Source: Bacillus marasmi
GTDB lineage: Bacteria; Bacillota; Bacilli; Bacillales; Cytobacillaceae
Assembly (NCBI RefSeq): GCF_902168435.1
Contig: NZ_LR656169.1
Location: forward strand, 124,001 to 188,000
Direction of reading: 5' to 3'
DNA length: 64,000 nt
Positions 37,386-45,532 of the stretch are shown here, in pieces. The position numbers were made by a program, and so were the translations under genes. Below the pieces are notes generated by a model. That model saw only the letters and a program-made list of their open reading frames with translations. It ran no database searches and was not told the DNA's origin. How positions within the stretch are numbered: position 1 is the first letter of the stretch; each line of letters opens with the position of its first letter.

Positions 37386-38357
37386 TCAGTCTTCATTTCG
37401 CTTTGCTAATATAGCATCAGCGATTTGTCCACCATGGAAGCGTCCATTTTCGATAAATATTTCATTTGCATTATTTCCAGCAGCAATTACACCAGCAATA
37501 AACACGCCGGGAACATTGGTTTCCATTGTTTCAGCATTAAAAGTTGGACGACCGGTTTCATGTTCAATGGTAATTCCGATTTTTTCCAAGAAATGATGAT
37601 CTGGATGATAGCCTGTCATCGCAAAAACAAAATCATTGCTTACCGCTTTTTCTTCCCCAGCTTTTGTGTAAATGACTTTATCTTGTGTAATTTCTTTAAT
37701 ATGAGAATTGAATTCCATTGTAATTTTCCCATGTCTGATTAAAGAATCAAATTCGGGTAAAATCCACGGTTTTATGCTAGAAGAATACTCCCGCCCTCGA
37801 TATATTACTGTAACTCTTGCTCCAGCTTTCACTAGCTCAATCGCAGCATCAACACTTGAGTTTTTCCCTCCAACCACAATAACATCCTTATCAAAGTATG
37901 GATGTGCTTCTTTAAAATAATGAAATACCTTAGGTAAGTCCTCTCCAGGTACATTCATATAATTTGGATGGTCATAATATCCAGTTGCAACTACAACATA
38001 AGATGCTAAATATTCCCGTTTATCGGTCACAACCACGAAATGATTTTCGTCTTTTGCAATCGTTTGAACCCTTTCATAAGCATTAATGCGCAATTGTTTA
38101 CGGTTCACTACTTCACGATAATAGACGAGGGCCTGATTCCTTCTCGGTTTGTAGTCTTCTGTAATAAATGGTACATCTCCAACTTCTAGCTTTTCACTTG
38201 TGCTAAAGAAAGTTTGATGAGTAGGATAGTGATAAATTGAATTAACCACATTCCCTTTCTCAATGATAAGTGGATTCATTCCGATTTCCTTTAATGAAAT
38301 TGCTGTGGCTAACCCACATGGTCCTGCCCCAATAATAATGACGTCTTCCTGTTGCAT
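37386..38357 (-). CDS. ypdA: YpdA-type bacillithiol disulfide reductase
   Basis: A 323-residue FAD/NADPH pyridine nucleotide oxidoreductase. It has an FAD loop GAGPCGLATAISL (about 9-21), an NADPH loop VVGGKNSSVDAAIEL (about 162-176) and ATGYYD and AMTGYHPD near the flavin. In Staphylococcus and Bacillus, YpdA recycles oxidised bacillithiol; Cys14 in GPCG is the residue implicated there and is present. The bacillithiol gene bshB1 is at the other end of this window. It is preceded by the gudB terminator. Confidence 0.93.
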   Translation of the reverse strand: MQQEDVIIIGAGPCGLATAISLKEIGMNPLIIEKGNVVNSIYHYPTHQTFFSTSEKLEVGDVPFITEDYKPRRNQALVYYREVVNRKQLRINAYERVQTIAKDENHFVVVTDKREYLASYVVVATGYYDHPNYMNVPGEDLPKVFHYFKEAHPYFDKDVIVVGGKNSSVDAAIELVKAGARVTVIYRGREYSSSIKPWILPEFDSLIRHGKITMEFNSHIKEITQDKVIYTKAGEEKAVSNDFVFAMTGYHPDHHFLEKIGITIEHETGRPTFNAETMETNVPGVFIAGVIAAGNNANEIFIENGRFHGGQIADAILAKRNED

Positions 38358-38376
38358 AACTGCAACTCACTCCCCT

Positions 38377-38410
38377 TAAAAAAAGAATCTCCTATTTTCG
38401 ATAGGAGATT
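38377..38410 (-). terminator. Terminator of gudB
   Basis: Perfect stem AATCTCCTAT/ATAGGAGATT with a five-base loop, followed on the minus strand by CTTTTTTT. Confidence 0.9.
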
Positions 38411-38508
38411 GCTTATTATTATTCAACGAGAACGATAAATGAATTTAACTTGTCCGGTTAAAAAGCATTCATCACTCGGAACTACCTAATAAACAGCAAG
38501 CAAATAAG

Positions 38509-39786
38509 CTAGATCCAGCCTCTGAACCTGCTTGCTTCAGCCATTTTTCTAACTCCTACCATGTAAGCTGCTAATCTCATATCAACACGCCGAGTTTGGG
38601 CGGTTTCGTAAATATTGTTAAAAGATTTCACCATAACCTTTTCGAGTTTTTCTCCTACTTCCTCTTCACTCCAGTAATAGCCCTGATTATTTTGAACCCA
38701 TTCAAAATATGAAACCGTTACGCCTCCAGCAGATGCTAGTACATCGGGAACGAGTAAAATGTCGCGATCAGATAAGATTTGTGTTGCCTCAAGTGTCGTA
38801 GGTCCATTTGCTGCCTCAACGACAATCCTCGCTTTTATATTATGGGCATTTTCTTCAGTGATTTGATTTTCGATTGCTGCCGGAACTAGAATATCGCAAT
38901 CTAGCTCAAGTAATTCTTTATTTGTAATCGTATTGCTGAATAATTTTGTCACCGTACCAAAACTGTCACGTCGATCCAGTAAGTAGTCGATATCTAAACC
39001 ATCTGGGTCATGAAGTGCACCGTAAGCATCCGAAATACCAATTATCTTAGCTCCCGCATCATGCATAAATTTAGATAAGTAACTACCGGCATTACCAAAG
39101 CCTTGAACCACGACACGTGCCCCATCAAGATTAATACCTTTCCGTTTAGCAGCTTCACGAATACAAATCGTTACACCTTTTGCCGTCGCGGACTCTCTTC
39201 CGTGTGAACCACCTAAAACAAGCGGTTTACCGGTAATAAAGCCAGGTGAATTAAACCCATCAATTCGACTATATTCATCCATCATCCAAGCCATAATTTG
39301 TGAATTGGTAAACACATCTGGAGCAGGGATATCTTTTGTAGGTCCAACAATCTGACTAATCGCTCGAACATAGCCACGGCTTAACCGCTCAAGCTCACGG
39401 AAGGACATATCTCGTGGGTCACATACAATACCACCTTTTCCGCCTCCATATGGTAAATCGACAATTCCACACTTTAAGCTCATCCAAATAGACAATGCTT
39501 TTACTTCTCGCTCCGTAACGTGGGGGTGAAAGCGAATCCCCCCCTTTGTAGGTCCGACTGAGTCATTATGTTGTGCACGATATCCGGTAAATATTTTAAC
39601 AGAACCATCATCCATACGAATTGGAATTTTAACCGTCATCATCCGCAATGGTTCCTTTAATAGCTCATAAACCTCACTTGGATAACCTAATTTCTCTAAT
39701 GCTTTATGAATGACTGTTTGTGTAGATGTTAATACATCATGTTTCTCGCCTGTTTCTCTACTACCAGGACCTTTCTCGGCTACCAT
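38509..39786 (-). CDS. gudB: NAD-specific glutamate dehydrogenase
   Basis: Catabolic deamination of glutamate to 2-oxoglutarate. The 425-residue protein has PIRMDDGSVKIFTGYRAQHN (about 55-74), the catalytic lysine region LPYGGGKGGIV (about 109-119), a Rossmann segment VVQGFGNAGSYLSKF and the conserved tail MAEASRFRGWI. B. subtilis 168 carries an inactive gudB with a 9-bp duplication adding VKA; here TEREVKALSIWM shows a single VKA, so the enzyme should be active. RBS AGGAGG is seven bases upstream. A terminator follows. Confidence 0.96.
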   Translation of the reverse strand: MVAEKGPGSRETGEKHDVLTSTQTVIHKALEKLGYPSEVYELLKEPLRMMTVKIPIRMDDGSVKIFTGYRAQHNDSVGPTKGGIRFHPHVTEREVKALSIWMSLKCGIVDLPYGGGKGGIVCDPRDMSFRELERLSRGYVRAISQIVGPTKDIPAPDVFTNSQIMAWMMDEYSRIDGFNSPGFITGKPLVLGGSHGRESATAKGVTICIREAAKRKGINLDGARVVVQGFGNAGSYLSKFMHDAGAKIIGISDAYGALHDPDGLDIDYLLDRRDSFGTVTKLFSNTITNKELLELDCDILVPAAIENQITEENAHNIKARIVVEAANGPTTLEATQILSDRDILLVPDVLASAGGVTVSYFEWVQNNQGYYWSEEEVGEKLEKVMVKSFNNIYETAQTRRVDMRLAAYMVGVRKMAEASRFRGWI

Positions 39787-39965
39787 TAATAAACCTCCTA
39801 AATATCACTTTAGCGTAGGTATCCGCTCAATATACAAGAGTATACACCTAAAAATGATTTATGCAAGAATGAATCCTTTTAGTTTTTACCCTATGCACAA
39901 CTGTTTTTTTAACGTTAATATTCTACTGAGAATTTATCATTTTCTTTATGTTTGCCCACAATCAT

Positions 39966-39990
39966 AAACAAAAAAGAGGCAAACTGCCCC
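39966..39990 (-). terminator. Terminator of mecB
   Basis: On the minus strand GGGGCA and TGCCTC form a short stem with a GTT loop, followed by TTTTTTG. It begins five bases after the mecB stop. Confidence 0.75.
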
Positions 39991-39994
39991 ATAA

Positions 39995-40573
39995 TTAGAA
40001 ATAATCCACTATTGTTTCAATTGTCTTGTCTTGGATGATCAATTTACCATACTCAATTAATCGATGAATACTAAGGAGAGACGGGTCTCCATACTCCGCT
40101 AATACAGAAATAAGTCTATTTTTACTTTCTGCTTCAATTTCTTCAAACAAAAGGTAATATTTTTCATTCATTGAATAAAGGCTTCCGCCGAATATTTCCA
40201 TCGTGGTGAATCGTTTCGATAATTGAATCACTTCTTCAATCGAAGTAAATTCAAATAGTACTTCATTACTGTCTTCAATTGTTACCTGCATTTCAATAAA
40301 AACATCCTCAAGCGATTCTTCATCCTGGTTAGATTCCTCCATTGTCAAAATCATAACCATTCCTTGTGCTTGAAGCGAATAGATTTCTACAGCAATCGTT
40401 CCTTGAAACTCCATCCCGAATTCCTCGTTTGCTTCTGCAAGCATATCATGGAATAGTTGATTCCATTTTAAGGAATCAATCCATATATCATCCTTCGATA
40501 AGCCTCGATCATACAAATCATCGGTAGTTAGAAAAAATTTTATTTTATTGTACGTTAATCTTTCCAAACGCAT
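39995..40573 (-). CDS. mecB: MecA-family adaptor protein (YpbH/MecB)
   Basis: Adaptor that delivers substrates to the ClpCP protease; the paralogue of MecA in B. subtilis is YpbH/MecB. The 192-residue protein starts MRLERLTYNKIKFFLTTDDL, the family N-terminal recognition domain. An acidic middle (about 86-100) leads to a C-terminal domain with FGGSLYSMNEKYYLLFEE (about 145-162). ATG at 40573 is chosen because AGGGGG stands seven bases upstream and the family N-terminus begins there. Position upstream of gudB on the chromosome fits ypbH rather than mecA. Confidence 0.9.
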   Translation of the reverse strand: MRLERLTYNKIKFFLTTDDLYDRGLSKDDIWIDSLKWNQLFHDMLAEANEEFGMEFQGTIAVEIYSLQAQGMVMILTMEESNQDEESLEDVFIEMQVTIEDSNEVLFEFTSIEEVIQLSKRFTTMEIFGGSLYSMNEKYYLLFEEIEAESKNRLISVLAEYGDPSLLSIHRLIEYGKLIIQDKTIETIVDYF

Positions 40574-40673
40574 GACGCAGCCCCCTGCCGTGAACAAAAG
40601 CTCTTATGTTAATGTATGTAATATTTTATAGAAGGTGATTTGTTTTAGTGAGGCACTTAGATGTCTATTATTA

Positions 40674-41432
40674 TTAATAATAAAGGGAAAATAGATGCGT
40701 TTGCGCCTTGGCGCCGAGTCTAAGCGGAAGAGCTGTCGTGCCATACCCGTTGCTGACAAAAAGCAGTGTTTTTCCGAATTTTTTCATTCCACCTTTTTCA
40801 TATAGTCCAAAACCTAGAAATCTAATTTGTCCACCATGCGTATGACCAGATAAAACTAAATCAATCTGATGATCATCTCTAATGGACTCAATAATCTTAG
40901 GATTATGGCTAATCAAAAGGCGAATTCCCGAATTACCAGCCGTACTTACTGCACTTTCTAAATCCGGGCTTCCCTCGGCAAGATCGTCTATGCCAATTAA
41001 ATGAATGCTTGCTCCATCCAAAGTCTTATACAACACTGATGTGTTATTTAATATCGTGACTCCAAACTCCGTTAACAATGTTTCAAGCTTACCAATATTT
41101 GCCTCGTAGTCATTGTTCCCCCTGACAAAATAAACTGGACCAAGACTCGAAAGCTTTTCAAGATTCCTTCGTATTCTTGAAAAGGGGACTTTTCCTTCGG
41201 TTAAATCACCTCCTATAATCACAATATCTGTATTTCCAGATAGTTCATCAATAATTTTTTCTGCAATCATTCTACGATGAATATCTGAAATAAAAAAAAT
41301 ACGTGTTTTTCGTGAATTTGCTGGTTTATCGAAATGTAAATGATGCTCTAGTATCCGATTCGAGAAAGCTTCTTTTACCATATATAAAAGGAAAAGAATT
41401 GCAACACCGAACAAACTGCAAACAATAATCAT
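40674..41432 (-). CDS. ypbG: Membrane-anchored metallophosphoesterase YpbG
   Basis: A 252-residue calcineurin-like phosphoesterase. The N-terminal membrane helix (about 2-20) is followed by the five metal-binding motifs FISDIHRR (about 47-54), GGDLTEG (about 74-80), RGNNDYE, LISHNPKII and SGHTHGGQIR (about 195-204). These place a two-metal centre on one face. Substrate is unknown. It overlaps nothing; the preceding membrane-protein gene ends 8 bp upstream, suggesting co-transcription. Confidence 0.92.
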   Translation of the reverse strand: MIIVCSLFGVAILFLLYMVKEAFSNRILEHHLHFDKPANSRKTRIFFISDIHRRMIAEKIIDELSGNTDIVIIGGDLTEGKVPFSRIRRNLEKLSSLGPVYFVRGNNDYEANIGKLETLLTEFGVTILNNTSVLYKTLDGASIHLIGIDDLAEGSPDLESAVSTAGNSGIRLLISHNPKIIESIRDDHQIDLVLSGHTHGGQIRFLGFGLYEKGGMKKFGKTLLFVSNGYGTTALPLRLGAKAQTHLFSLYY

Positions 41433-41440
41433 AAATCCTC

Positions 41441-41821
41441 CTACAGCGTCTTTTCCTTCCGAAAGTCAAATGAAATCATCCCATAAACAACTGAAAAACA
41501 AATAAGCGCTAGTGTCTGCCAAAACCCTTCTTTTAATAAAAATAAATAAATGAAAACTACGGAAACACTTAAGCATTGTTGGAAACTGGGTACATTTCTT
41601 CGTTTAAGCGCTTCAATAAATGTTGTCATAAGCCCCTTAATAATATTTCCATTCACAATTATTCCTAATATAAACATAATGCATGCTGCAAAAAATTCAA
41701 GCGGATTAAAAACAAATGAAACAAAAAGCTCAGATGCATCAATTGGAAAAGTTAACGGCAACCATTTAATCATGAGGAGTCCACAAAAATAACCAACCAA
41801 AAGTTGAAATATCATCTTCAT
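41441..41821 (-). CDS. Uncharacterised four-helix membrane protein
   Basis: I do not recognise this 126-residue protein. It has hydrophobic segments around residues 3-22, 40-58, 80-96 and 103-117, with basic residues between the second and third (IEALKRRN), so a small four-helix membrane protein is likely. No catalytic motif is seen. The ATG at 41821 follows AGGAGGG by nine bases. It stands between ypbG and a CBS-domain gene, where B. subtilis has nothing equivalent. Confidence 0.65.
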   Translation of the reverse strand: MKMIFQLLVGYFCGLLMIKWLPLTFPIDASELFVSFVFNPLEFFAACIMFILGIIVNGNIIKGLMTTFIEALKRRNVPSFQQCLSVSVVFIYLFLLKEGFWQTLALICFSVVYGMISFDFRKEKTL

Positions 41822-41877
41822 TGAAAAAATCCCTCCTATAAATTATATGAAGGGATATAAATTATAACTATTCTTTT

Positions 41878-42510
41878 TTAATCCTCATGAATGGACAGGA
41901 CCCTGAACCCTGAATCCTCAAGTTTCTTAATAAATTTATCCAGATTAGTTGTTTTTTCAATCTTCATGACAATTCTACGGACTAGTTGATCATTTTCATC
42001 AAAAGTAACCACAGAAATGATCCTTTCATGATACGCATGGGCAATTTCTGCTAAGCGGGCAAGCCTACCTTCTGATTCAGCTGATGTAAACGCTATTCGT
42101 ATCCCTGGACGCCTCATCCCAAATGCACTTTGAAATTGGTCTAGGACATCCGCCCTTGTAACAATTCCCATAAAGCGCTTTTTATCATTGAGGACCACGA
42201 TTAATGGGAAGTCTTTCAATTCCAATAGCGTAGATTCAAACCGCTCTGTTCCGGTTAAATATTTTTCCTGAAAAGACACTCTTTCACAAGCCTTCGTTTG
42301 TTGCAAATAGTTTTCTTTTTCAAGCTCAGAATTAAAAAACCCTTGGTAAATATTAAATCTGGTTACCACTCCGATATATTCGTCGCCTTTTAAAACAGGA
42401 ATGCCATCTATTTGATGACTTTCCATCTTTTCTAATGTGCATTGTAAAGAATCATCGCTGTTAACAGTAATGCATTTATGCTTTGGAATCATAATACTTT
42501 TTACGAACAT
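41878..42510 (-). CDS. CBS-pair plus ACT-like domain protein (AcuB-like)
   Basis: A 210-residue soluble protein with two CBS motifs: SIMIPKHKCITVNSDDSLQC to GVVTRFNIY (about 5-55), and a second ending FMGIVTRADVLDQF (about 110-123). A C-terminal domain with RIISVVTFDENDQLVRRIVM looks like an ACT domain. This is the architecture of B. subtilis AcuB, but the sequence is divergent and the acuAC genes are not adjacent, so only AcuB-like is claimed. ATG at 42510 follows AAAGGAAGGTG. It is divergent from cotJA. Confidence 0.75.
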   Translation of the reverse strand: MFVKSIMIPKHKCITVNSDDSLQCTLEKMESHQIDGIPVLKGDEYIGVVTRFNIYQGFFNSELEKENYLQQTKACERVSFQEKYLTGTERFESTLLELKDFPLIVVLNDKKRFMGIVTRADVLDQFQSAFGMRRPGIRIAFTSAESEGRLARLAEIAHAYHERIISVVTFDENDQLVRRIVMKIEKTTNLDKFIKKLEDSGFRVLSIHED

Positions 42511-42635
42511 TCTAAACACCTTCCTTTATACAGTATCAGAAGTGCCAATTACTATTATAATTATCAAACCAGATTTTATCATCCAAGGATGTGTTAAAAA
42601 TCATAATTGGACAAAAATGAATCAAATTATCCTGT

Positions 42636-42664
42636 TCATGATTAGCTATCTTGACGCATACAAT
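42636..42664 (+). promoter_or_regulatory. SigE-type promoter for cotJABC
   Basis: TCATGATT (42636-42643), a 13-bp spacer and CATACAAT (42657-42664) match the SigE pattern; the -10 element is a perfect fit to CATACAHT. It lies 72 bp upstream of cotJA. B. subtilis cotJ is SigE-controlled, which agrees. Confidence 0.7.
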
Positions 42665-42736
42665 TAATTGTCGCGATTACTACCATATTTTTTCAAACCT
42701 ACTTTGCGAAACTACTTTTTCAAGGAGGTCTAGAAG

Positions 42737-42982
42737 ATGTCTACACCAATGAAAAAATGGCACCCATATGTCAGTCCATTTGACCCTTGCCCTCCAATAA
42801 AAGTGAAATCATATTCTACACCACCCAATCTCTACATGGGATTTCAGCCACCCAATTTACCACAATTCTCGGCTATGGAGGCATTGAGAGCAGGAACACT
42901 TTGGAAAGCATTTTATGACCCATGGTACGGCCCATATGAACGACCAAAGGGGGTGCACCGCGATGAAACAGCTACCTCCTGA
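42737..42982 (+). CDS. cotJA: Spore coat-associated protein CotJA
   Basis: An 81-residue, proline-, tyrosine- and tryptophan-rich spore protein: MKKWHPYVSPFDPCPPIKVK near the start and a conserved end AGTLWKAFYDPWYGPYERPK. In B. subtilis CotJA is needed for assembly of CotJC into the spore coat. RBS AAGGAGG lies nine bases upstream and a SigE-type promoter precedes it. It overlaps cotJB by 20 bp. The locus lies in the ypb region here, unlike its place in B. subtilis. Confidence 0.95.
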   Translation: MSTPMKKWHPYVSPFDPCPPIKVKSYSTPPNLYMGFQPPNLPQFSAMEALRAGTLWKAFYDPWYGPYERPKGVHRDETATS

Positions 42983-43223
42983 ATATTACCAATTATTAGA
43001 GCAGCTTCAGGCAGTTGATTTCGTTCTTGTGGAATTAACTCTGTATTTAGACACTCATCCACAAGATGCAGAAGCGATTAATCAATTTAACCAATGCGCC
43101 AAGGAGCGAAAACGTTTAAAGAAGGTTTTTGAAGGACAGTTCGGTCCACTTCAACAATTCGGAAACAGCTTTTCTGGCTACCCATGGAACTGGAACGACC
43201 CACCATGGCCTTGGCAGGTTTAA
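42963..43223 (+). CDS. cotJB: Spore coat protein CotJB
   Basis: An 86-residue coat protein: MKQLPPEYYQLLEQLQAVDF at the start, a helical middle and a tail rich in Trp and Pro (WNWNDPPWPWQV). The frame is open 16 codons further upstream inside cotJA, but ATG at 42963 has AAAGGGGGTG with a seven-base gap and matches CotJB length. The last codon and stop (GTT TAA) are shared with the first copy of a repeat array that separates it from cotJC. Confidence 0.94.
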   Translation: MKQLPPEYYQLLEQLQAVDFVLVELTLYLDTHPQDAEAINQFNQCAKERKRLKKVFEGQFGPLQQFGNSFSGYPWNWNDPPWPWQV

Positions 43224-43625
43224 AAGCGGAAGCGGCTCGCTCAGCCCCGACAAGCGCTGGAGGGCAAGCCGATGAAGTCGTCTTTTTGACTTCAACGGTT
43301 TGACCGAAGCGACTCGAGGGGCTAGCCGCTGCAGCTGGATAGGTTTAAAAGCGGAAGGCGCTCGGTTATCGGGCGACAGGCTTAAGACGAGCCGGCCTGA
43401 AGGTCGCATTTTACCTTCTGGACGGATTGGCTTAAGACCCCGAGCCGATGGCGCCTGCAGCTAGATAGGTTTAAAAGCGGAAGGCGCCCGGTTATCGGCG
43501 ACAGGCTTAAGACGAGCCGGCCTGAAGGTCGCATTTTACCTTCTGGACGGATTGGCTTAAGACCCCGAGCCGATGGCGCCTGCAGCTAGATAGGTTTAAA
43601 AGCGGAAGCGGATCGGTCAGGGTAA
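43216..43625. repeat. Array of a 125-bp structured repeat inside the cotJ operon
   Basis: Copies begin with AGGTTTAAAAGCGGA at 43216, 43341, 43467 and 43592 (last one partial, ending near 43625). Copies 2 and 3 differ by one substitution and one missing G. Copy 1 is diverged. Each full copy can fold: the centre is GAAGGT-CGCATTTT-ACCTTC in copies 2 and 3, but GAAGTC-GTCTTTTT-GACTTC in copy 1, a compensatory change. CGGC and GGCGC segments pair outside it. It fills the whole gap between cotJB and cotJC and contains no gene. Confidence 0.92.
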
Positions 43626-43653
43626 CAGGATTTTGAATGGGGAGGTAAGTGCG

Positions 43654-44223
43654 ATGTGGATATATGAAAAAAAGCTGCAATATCCAGTTCGTGTTAGTAC
43701 TTGTAATCCAAAGCTAGCCAAGTTTTTAATCGAACAGTATGGCGGTGCGGATGGAGAATTAGCGGCAGCACTACGTTATTTAAATCAGCGCTACACCATC
43801 CCAGATAAAGTAATCGGTCTATTAACTGACATAGGAACCGAAGAGTTCGCGCATTTGGAAATGATTGCCACGATGGTGTATAAGCTCACCAAGGATGCCA
43901 CTCCAGCTCAGATGATTGCTGCAGGGTTAGACGGCCACTATGCTAATCATGACAAGGCATTGTTTTATCACAATGCAGCAGGGGTTCCATGGACTGCAAC
44001 TTATATCCAAGCAAAAGGAGACCCAATAGCTGATTTATACGAAGATATCGCAGCCGAAGAAAAGGCTCGTGCAACCTATCAATGGATCATCAATATGAGC
44101 GATGATCCTGATTTAAATGATGGCTTACGATTCCTACGCGAAAGAGAAATCATTCACTCCCAAAGATTCCGTGAAGCTGTGGAAATACTTAAAGAAGAAC
44201 AAGGTAAAAAGCAGTTCTTTTAA
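43654..44223 (+). CDS. cotJC: Spore coat protein CotJC, manganese catalase family
   Basis: A 189-residue protein of the manganese-catalase family: MWIYEKKLQYPVRVSTCNPK at the start, DGELAAALRYLNQRY (about 33-47), EEFAHLEMIATMVYKL (about 64-79) and EEKARATYQWII (about 142-153) with the Glu and His residues expected to bind two metals. In bacilli it is an inner coat component. The frame begins seven codons earlier, but ATG at 43654 has GGGGAGG eight bases upstream and gives the family length. It ends before a bidirectional terminator. Confidence 0.96.
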   Translation: MWIYEKKLQYPVRVSTCNPKLAKFLIEQYGGADGELAAALRYLNQRYTIPDKVIGLLTDIGTEEFAHLEMIATMVYKLTKDATPAQMIAAGLDGHYANHDKALFYHNAAGVPWTATYIQAKGDPIADLYEDIAAEEKARATYQWIINMSDDPDLNDGLRFLREREIIHSQRFREAVEILKEEQGKKQFF

Positions 44224-44231
44224 GCTGTATC

Positions 44232-44270
44232 GAGGCTGGAAAAAACAAACTATCCAGCCTCACTTTTTTT
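44232..44270. terminator. Terminator of cotJABC, shared with ypbF end
   Basis: GAGGCTGGA (44232-44240) pairs with TCCAGCCTC (44253-44261), followed by ACTTTTTTT. The right arm overlaps the ypbF stop codon, so the two convergent units share it. Confidence 0.88.
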
Positions 44271-44718
44271 CATGAAATAAATTGATATCATAGTTTTTCT
44301 TCATCATTTCAAAAACTAGATGGCGGTTGCTCCATGCCTCTTCTTTTCTCCATAAATCCTTACTTTTATCAATAATTTCACATCTTAATGCGTGAAATTC
44401 CTTCTCTGCCTTGTCCCGTTTATTCCTAAATAAATTCATCAAGCCATATGAACCTACAGTCAAAATTAAGAACAGTAAATTTAACTTATGATCAACAAAT
44501 GCGGAAAACATCCTTGCAAACGAATAGGAGTATGGACCTACAACGACATAGTATAAATATACCATATAACAAAAAAGCAAAAACAATGTGATTGACATAA
44601 CGAACAGATGCTTTTGTTTTAATTGGTCATATTTTTGCTTCCGCTTAATTACATTCTGTAATATTTGTCTGGTTGCCGGATCTGTACGTTCATCCAGATT
44701 TAGAACTGACTCTCCCAT
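44260..44718 (-). CDS. ypbF: DUF2663 membrane protein YpbF
   Basis: A 152-residue protein with two central membrane helices (about 38-60 and 80-96) between a charged N-terminus (NVIKRKQKYDQLKQKH) and a helical basic C-terminus. It corresponds to YpbF/DUF2663 in architecture and place. The frame opens at 44739, but ATG at 44718 has GGAGGG six bases upstream and is preferred. Function unknown. Convergent with cotJC. Confidence 0.78.
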   Translation of the reverse strand: MGESVLNLDERTDPATRQILQNVIKRKQKYDQLKQKHLFVMSITLFLLFCYMVYLYYVVVGPYSYSFARMFSAFVDHKLNLLFLILTVGSYGLMNLFRNKRDKAEKEFHALRCEIIDKSKDLWRKEEAWSNRHLVFEMMKKNYDINLFHEKK

Positions 44719-44799
44719 TGCCATCCCTCCATCTTCCATACATTGTATGAACTTGTCCGGAAATTATGAGCAATATTATCAGCACATAGACTTTCTTAA

Positions 44800-44842
44800 A
44801 AATAAAAATACTCCAACAGGTTCTATCCTTGTTGGAGTATTT
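44800..44842 (-). terminator. Terminator of ypbE
   Basis: Perfect 13-bp stem AAATACTCCAACA/TGTTGGAGTATTT with an 11-base loop; on the minus strand TTATTTTT follows. It lies 6 bp after the ypbE stop. Confidence 0.9.
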
Positions 44843-44848
44843 GATATG

Positions 44849-45532
44849 TTATTGAGGAATGATTAACTTTTGGCCTACACGAATATTTTCATTCGGGAGG
44901 TTATTAGCTTGTTTAATTTTTTGGATACCTGATTTAGCATTCGGAGCACCGTAGTATTTCTTCGCAATACTATAGAGTGTATCTTTTGCTTGTACCGTAT
45001 GCTCACGTATTGTCTGCTCGACTGGTTGCTCAATTGGTTGTTCAACTGGTTGTTCAACTGGTTGTTCAACTTGCTGTTCTACTGGTTGATTTACTATAGG
45101 TTCACTTGGTGGTGTCTCCTCTTCTTTCTGTTCAGTCTCTGGCTGGTTTTCGACAATATTAGAATCTTGATCCTTTGAAGCTGCCTCGGCAGCCTTTTCC
45201 TTCGCCTTAGATTTCTTATTCTCATCATTATCGATCGATATCGTTTCATAACCACCTTTATCTTCAATGACCGTTGTTTTCGTTGTTTTAGGAAAAATAT
45301 CTTCTCTATTTGTATAAATCACAAAAATGGCAATAGGCAATAATATAAAAAAGGCAACTTGTACTCGAATCCATGGAATATTAATCTTTTTTTTCTTTTT
45401 AGCCCGTCGTTCGCGATGTAATTCACTCCGAGGCGGTAAGTTCTCAGGTTTTACTTGCTCCTGAACGGTAGCGCGGCCAACTCTTCTTCTGGTGCTCTCT
45501 GTTTTTTGTCGGTATGGATCTTCTCTATTCAT
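44849..45532 (-). CDS. ypbE: LysM-domain membrane protein YpbE
   Basis: A 227-residue type II membrane protein. It has a basic cytoplasmic N-terminus (RRAKKKKKINIP), one membrane helix (about 57-76), an acidic Lys/Glu-rich stretch, a linker of VEQP repeats (about 150-177) and a C-terminal LysM domain (HTVQAKDTLYSIAKKYYG to VGQKLIIPQ, about 182-227) that should bind peptidoglycan. ATG at 45532 is preferred over 45538 because of GGAAGAG spacing. It overlaps the end of ypbD. Confidence 0.88.
   Translation of the reverse strand: MNREDPYRQKTESTRRRVGRATVQEQVKPENLPPRSELHRERRAKKKKKINIPWIRVQVAFFILLPIAIFVIYTNREDIFPKTTKTTVIEDKGGYETISIDNDENKKSKAKEKAAEAASKDQDSNIVENQPETEQKEEETPPSEPIVNQPVEQQVEQPVEQPVEQPIEQPVEQTIREHTVQAKDTLYSIAKKYYGAPNAKSGIQKIKQANNLPNENIRVGQKLIIPQ

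Noticed and set aside
43116-43409. 97-codon minus-strand ORF across the cotJ repeat
   Set aside because: It reads through cotJB antisense and repeat DNA, is basic and low in complexity, and has no start context.
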